Part shown: positions 60,791-64,000 of the stretch, piece by piece
Layout of the letters: each line of letters starts with the position of its first letter
Numbering within the stretch: position 1 is the first letter of the stretch
Origin: Pseudomonas fluorescens HK44
Lineage (GTDB): Bacteria; Pseudomonadota; Gammaproteobacteria; Pseudomonadales; Pseudomonadaceae
Assembly: GCF_000217955.3 (NCBI RefSeq)
Contig: NZ_AFOY02000009.1
Span: 186,001-250,000 of the forward strand
Direction: 5' to 3'
Length of the DNA: 64,000 bases
The notes under the pieces: generated by a model
Databases searched by the model: none
The model's input: only the letters and a program-made list of their open reading frames with translations
What the model was told of the DNA's origin: nothing
Position numbers and translations under genes: made by a program

Positions 60791-61726
60791 TCAGCGTGCT
60801 TCAATCCGAAAGCCAAGCCGCGGGAAGTGCACGTGCACCAGCCCGCCCCGCTCATCTTCGCGACGCAGGATCAACTCTTCGCGCCCTGCAAACAGCAACT
60901 CACCTGCGACCGGATCAACGCCATAGTCAATCGCGGCAACCACCACGTGCTGGCCGGCCTTGAAGCCGTTGGGGTCATTGAATTGTTCATCCGGCAAAGC
61001 AGCGGGCGTTGAATGACGCGAAACCTGCAGCGCCTCTTCAGAGGTCATCTCGCTGAACGCACCATGCCCGAAGCCCACGACCCGAGCCAACCACGCCGAC
61101 ACCGCCGGATAAACATCGACCAACGACGCCGTCACTGGTGTGCCCTTGAGGAACCACAACGGGTGAGCCATGGCGAAGTCTGCAATCGAAGGCTCGCCGA
61201 ACAAATAGTCACCGTCCTCGCGCTCTAACTGCTGCTCAAGCCGCGCCATGATCGTCGGCCATTGGTGCCTGGCCTGCTCGGCCGACAACCGCGTAGCACT
61301 GCCGCCACTGAACAACCCGGCACGGTCAGCAACAAAAGCCTTGATCGCTTCTGGAGACAACTTGGCAAAACGCGCCGCCACCGACTCTGGTTGGAACACC
61401 AGGCTCACCGCGTGCTGAAACACCACCGAATCAGCCCATGCGGCGAAGCTCGCCGTGATCATCTCCTGACCTTCCGGGAACAATGCAGGCGAAGCTTTTT
61501 CCTGTTCCAGGCGGCGGGCAATCAACGCCGTGTCGCAGTAGATATCGGCGCCAATCTGCAACACCGGGGTCTTGCGGTAACCACCGGTCAATGCAGTTAA
61601 ATCAGGTTTTGGCATCACTGGCGGGATCATCACGGAACGCCAGGACAAGCCTTTGAAGCCGAGCAACAGCCGGGTCTTTTCCGCGAAAGGGGAAGTCGGG
61701 TAATGGTGAAGAATCAACTCTGACAT
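60791..61726 (-). CDS. Glutathione S-transferase family protein
   Basis: A 311-residue protein with an N-terminal thioredoxin-like GST domain (ILHHYPTSPFAEKTRLLLGFKG, TPVLQIG, DTALIARRLE) and a C-terminal helical domain (GEPSIADFAMAHPLWF), followed by about 100 further residues, longer than a simple GST. The extra C-terminal part (PDEQFNDPNGFKAGQHVVVAAIDYG in part) looks like a beta-rich module. Substrate unknown. Confidence 0.83.
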   Translation of the reverse strand: MSELILHHYPTSPFAEKTRLLLGFKGLSWRSVMIPPVMPKPDLTALTGGYRKTPVLQIGADIYCDTALIARRLEQEKASPALFPEGQEMITASFAAWADSVVFQHAVSLVFQPESVAARFAKLSPEAIKAFVADRAGLFSGGSATRLSAEQARHQWPTIMARLEQQLEREDGDYLFGEPSIADFAMAHPLWFLKGTPVTASLVDVYPAVSAWLARVVGFGHGAFSEMTSEEALQVSRHSTPAALPDEQFNDPNGFKAGQHVVVAAIDYGVDPVAGELLFAGREELILRREDERGGLVHVHFPRLGFRIEAR

Positions 61727-61814
61727 GCTGGACCCCGTCGTTGGTGTTAGGAGTCAGCAGCTTAGCGCGCAATCGAATAGCGGCCTACCCATCTGCCTGA
61801 TGGGCACTTATCAG

Positions 61815-62135
61815 TCAGATTGATAAGCCCGCGGCGGCGCTTGCCACCAGGCATTCCTTGGCACTTTTCTTGAGTTTTTTGATCAGACGCTCCTGACGCA
61901 GTGCTTCGCTTTTATCGCGGCAGACTTCGGTGTACACCAACGCAACAGCCGGGCTGGAAAGGAAGAAACGCGCACCTTTGCCGCTTTGATGAGTGGCAAA
62001 ACGCCGGACGGGATCGTCGCTGATCCCGCAGTACAGCGAACCGTTGGCCGCGCGAACCAGATAGACAAACCAGGGTTTGCTCTGCGTGGCTGGGGTTGCA
62101 GGGGCGCTGACGGAGACTTCGCTCAAGGTGTTCAC
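61815..62135 (-). CDS. GIY-YIG nuclease family protein
   Basis: A small (about 106-residue) protein of the standalone YhbQ/UPF0213 group with a GIY-YIG-like domain ([20 protein letters not shown] and R in [15 protein letters not shown]). Such proteins are proposed structure-specific nucleases. The start is uncertain: GTG 62135 is used, and TTG 62162 is also possible. Confidence 0.83.
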   Translation of the reverse strand: MNTLSEVSVSAPATPATQSKPWFVYLVRAANGSLYCGISDDPVRRFATHQSGKGARFFLSSPAVALVYTEVCRDKSEALRQERLIKKLKKSAKECLVASAAAGLSI

Positions 62136-62174
62136 GTGACGATCAAGGCTTGTAGGAAACAAGCCGCGATCTTA

Positions 62175-62645
62175 TCAGCGACTGGCCTGAAATGCCTTCA
62201 GCCCCTTCAAGGCCTGTGCGCGAACGGCATTGCTGACCAACGGCGTCCACCCCAGCAACAGACCTTTGAAACCCAATGCCTGACGCGACCAGCGCCACAG
62301 ATCGAAATGGTCGTGGTGCTCGCAGATCTTGCCGTCACGGAAAACGAACCGTGCCTGAATGTCATTGACCACCGTGTTGCCGGTCTGGCTGAACAGGTAG
62401 GTCGCCACCCAATGCGCACCGCCCGTGCGCTCGTCGGCGCGGACATTGTCGAAGGTCAGGGAAAAGTCTTTGGCGCGAGTCGTGAGCATGCGCCACATGT
62501 CGCCAACATCGCGTCCACGCAGTTCGCCAAACGCCGGATCACTGAACACCACGTCCTCGGTGTAGCAGGCACTCATGGCCTCGGCATCCAGCCGCTGAAA
62601 AGCTCGATAGAACTCGGTGATCAAGGCGCGGTTGGCATCACTCAT
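62175..62645 (-). CDS. NTF2/SnoaL-like protein
   Basis: A 156-residue protein with a SnoaL-like cone fold (ITEFYRAFQRLDAEAMSACYTEDVVFSDPAFGELRG, in part) and WRWSRQALGFKG at the C-terminus; typical of small proteins of unknown function. The start is at ATG 62645 (MSDANRALITEFY). It may be cotranscribed with the GIY-YIG gene 39 bases downstream. Confidence 0.8.
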   Translation of the reverse strand: MSDANRALITEFYRAFQRLDAEAMSACYTEDVVFSDPAFGELRGRDVGDMWRMLTTRAKDFSLTFDNVRADERTGGAHWVATYLFSQTGNTVVNDIQARFVFRDGKICEHHDHFDLWRWSRQALGFKGLLLGWTPLVSNAVRAQALKGLKAFQASR

Positions 62646-62758
62646 GGACAGGCTCCCTGCATTGGTAAAAATGGCTTCGAAAGATGCCTGCACGATAATC
62701 TGCAAACGTAGGGAAAACTACCAGCATTCGCCACAGGAATACCGGTAGTACGCAAGCT

Positions 62759-64000
62759 TTAGAGGCGCTCGCTTTCGACCTGTACGTACAGCGAACGCCC
62801 GGCACCGAGACCGGCGACGATCGCGCCAAAGCCAATGACCCCGAAGATCCAGCCCAGCGCGGTCCAGCCACCCGTCCAGTCGTGTACCAGACCGACTGCA
62901 AAGGGCCCCATGGAAGCCAGGGTGTAACCGAACCCCTGGGCCATGCTCGACAGGTTGGCGGCGACATGGGCATCGCGCGAACGCAGCACGATCAGGGTCA
63001 GCGCCAGGCTGAACGTACCGCCCTGCCCCAGCCCGAGCAGAATTGCCCAGCTCCACAGGCCTTCGATCGGCGCATAGAGGCAGCCGAACAGCCCACTAAG
63101 GGTCAGGAGCATGACGACGACAATAGCCAGTCGCTGATCCTTGCCGCGCGTCGCCAGCCACGGCGCCGCCAATGAGCTGGCCAACTGGATGATCACCGAA
63201 CCGGACAGCACCAGCCCGGCTTGGGTCGGTGTCAGGCCGCGGCCGATCAGGATCGACGGCAACCAGCCGAAGACGATGTAGGCCAGCGAGGATTGCAGGC
63301 CCATGTACAGGGTCACTTGCCAGGCCAGTGGATCACGCAGCAAACCGCGTACCCGATACGCCACATTGTGCGCGCCGTGTTTCTGGCCAACTTGCGGCAA
63401 CCAGAACATCGCCGCGACCAGCGCAGGAATCACCCAGAAGCCCAGGCCGAGCGTCCAGCTTTCGTCGAAATGCTGGCTCAAGGGTACCGTCGCACCCGCC
63501 GCCATGGCCGCGCCCAGGCACAGAGCCATGGTGTAAACGCCGGTCATGGTCCCCGCGTGTTTGGCAAAGTCACGTTTGACGATGCCCGGCAGCAGCACAC
63601 CGATTACGCCAATGCTCGCGCCGGCCAGAACGCTGCCGGCAAACAGGCCGATCTCACCGAACGAACTGCGCAGAATGATCCCGCCAGCCAGTGCCAGCAA
63701 AATCCCCAACACCACTCGCTCGGCGCCAAAACGCCGCGCCAGCAGCGGTGCCAGCGGCGCAAACAGCCCCAGACAAAGCACCGGCAAGGTGGTCAGCAAA
63801 CCCGCCTGAGCGGCCGACAGCCCGAGGCTTTTCGACACATCGCCAAGCAGCGGCGCCATGCTCGACAGCGCCGGGCGAAGGTTCAGCGCCACCAGAATCA
63901 GCCCCAGCAGCAACAACCACGGGCGACGTAAAACCGGATGGCTTTGCTGGACCTGTTCGTCATCGGCCTCGGCATCGATCAACAGCTCTTCGAGCTCAGC
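62759..64000 (-). CDS. MFS transporter, CynX/NimT type (5' end outside window)
   Basis: A 12-segment major facilitator related to CynX/NimT/YeaN proteins, with LVALNLRPALSSMAPLLGD in the first segment and an RFGAERV-type loop. Members move cyanate, nitroimidazoles or other small molecules, so the substrate is open. The frame stays open to the window edge with an acidic leader (LEELLIDAEADDEQ); no ATG is present, so the start is probably beyond 64000. At least 413 residues are visible. Confidence 0.85.
   Translation of the reverse strand, partial: AELEELLIDAEADDEQVQQSHPVLRRPWLLLLGLILVALNLRPALSSMAPLLGDVSKSLGLSAAQAGLLTTLPVLCLGLFAPLAPLLARRFGAERVVLGILLALAGGIILRSSFGEIGLFAGSVLAGASIGVIGVLLPGIVKRDFAKHAGTMTGVYTMALCLGAAMAAGATVPLSQHFDESWTLGLGFWVIPALVAAMFWLPQVGQKHGAHNVAYRVRGLLRDPLAWQVTLYMGLQSSLAYIVFGWLPSILIGRGLTPTQAGLVLSGSVIIQLASSLAAPWLATRGKDQRLAIVVVMLLTLSGLFGCLYAPIEGLWSWAILLGLGQGGTFSLALTLIVLRSRDAHVAANLSSMAQGFGYTLASMGPFAVGLVHDWTGGWTALGWIFGVIGFGAIVAGLGAGRSLYVQVESERL

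Overview
The window is a stretch of chromosome from a fluorescent-type Pseudomonas. Protein sequences, gene order (thrC-hom-dsbC-xerD, rpsP-rimM-trmD-rplS, lepA-lepB-rnc-era-recO-pdxJ, lptF-lptG, pepA-holC-x-valS) and Pseudomonas REP palindromes at many gene ends all point there. Most of it is ordinary core genome, about one gene per kb.

Layout. 1-8.7 kb: opgD (periplasmic glucan), an old-yellow-enzyme reductase, recJ, yaeQ, a family III CoA-transferase, a secreted solute-binding-like protein and a DUF3509 protein. 8.9-13.8 kb: thrC, hom, dsbC, xerD. 13.9-17.6 kb: the rpsP-rimM-trmD-rplS operon and ffh. 17.7-27.7 kb: a CcsA-like membrane protein, a CBS-domain transporter, an MFS symporter, purT, a VUT-family transporter, DUF1289, gamma carbonic anhydrase, two NUDIX hydrolases, an L,D-transpeptidase, a DUF6124 protein behind a structured leader, a repeat-rich gap and a NIF3/YqfO-like protein. 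27.7-33.4 kb: purL and, divergently, mltF. 33.5-39.6 kb: the lepA-lepB-rnc-era-recO-pdxJ block. 39.8-44.7 kb: lptF-lptG, then divergently pepA, holC and a small holC-linked gene. 54.3-64 kb: valS, rlmF, an HU gene, yejK, a glutaredoxin, a GST, a GIY-YIG protein, an NTF2-like protein and an MFS transporter that runs off the right edge.

The exception is about 44.7-53.8 kb, a 9-kb insertion between the holC-linked gene and valS. It is AT-richer than its surroundings. It is bracketed by two diverged copies (132 of 150 bases identical by hand count) of the 3' end of the holC-linked gene, and the left junction carries a possible integrase remnant. All its genes read on the minus strand in a tightly packed order: PaaK-like adenylate/CoA ligase, LuxI/FeeM-like acyltransferase, heme-oxygenase-like di-iron oxidase, NADPH:FMN reductase, EamA exporter, alpha/beta hydrolase, anthranilate-synthase-type TrpE and TrpG, and a LuxR receptor-regulator with the acyl-homoserine-lactone pocket residues. 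A 20-bp lux-box-like site lies 89 bp upstream of the first start codon. I read this as a self-regulated pathway that makes, oxidises, exports and senses a small molecule, probably built on an anthranilate-type chorismate product. I do not recognise it as a described cluster. The product and the receptor-ligand link are inference.
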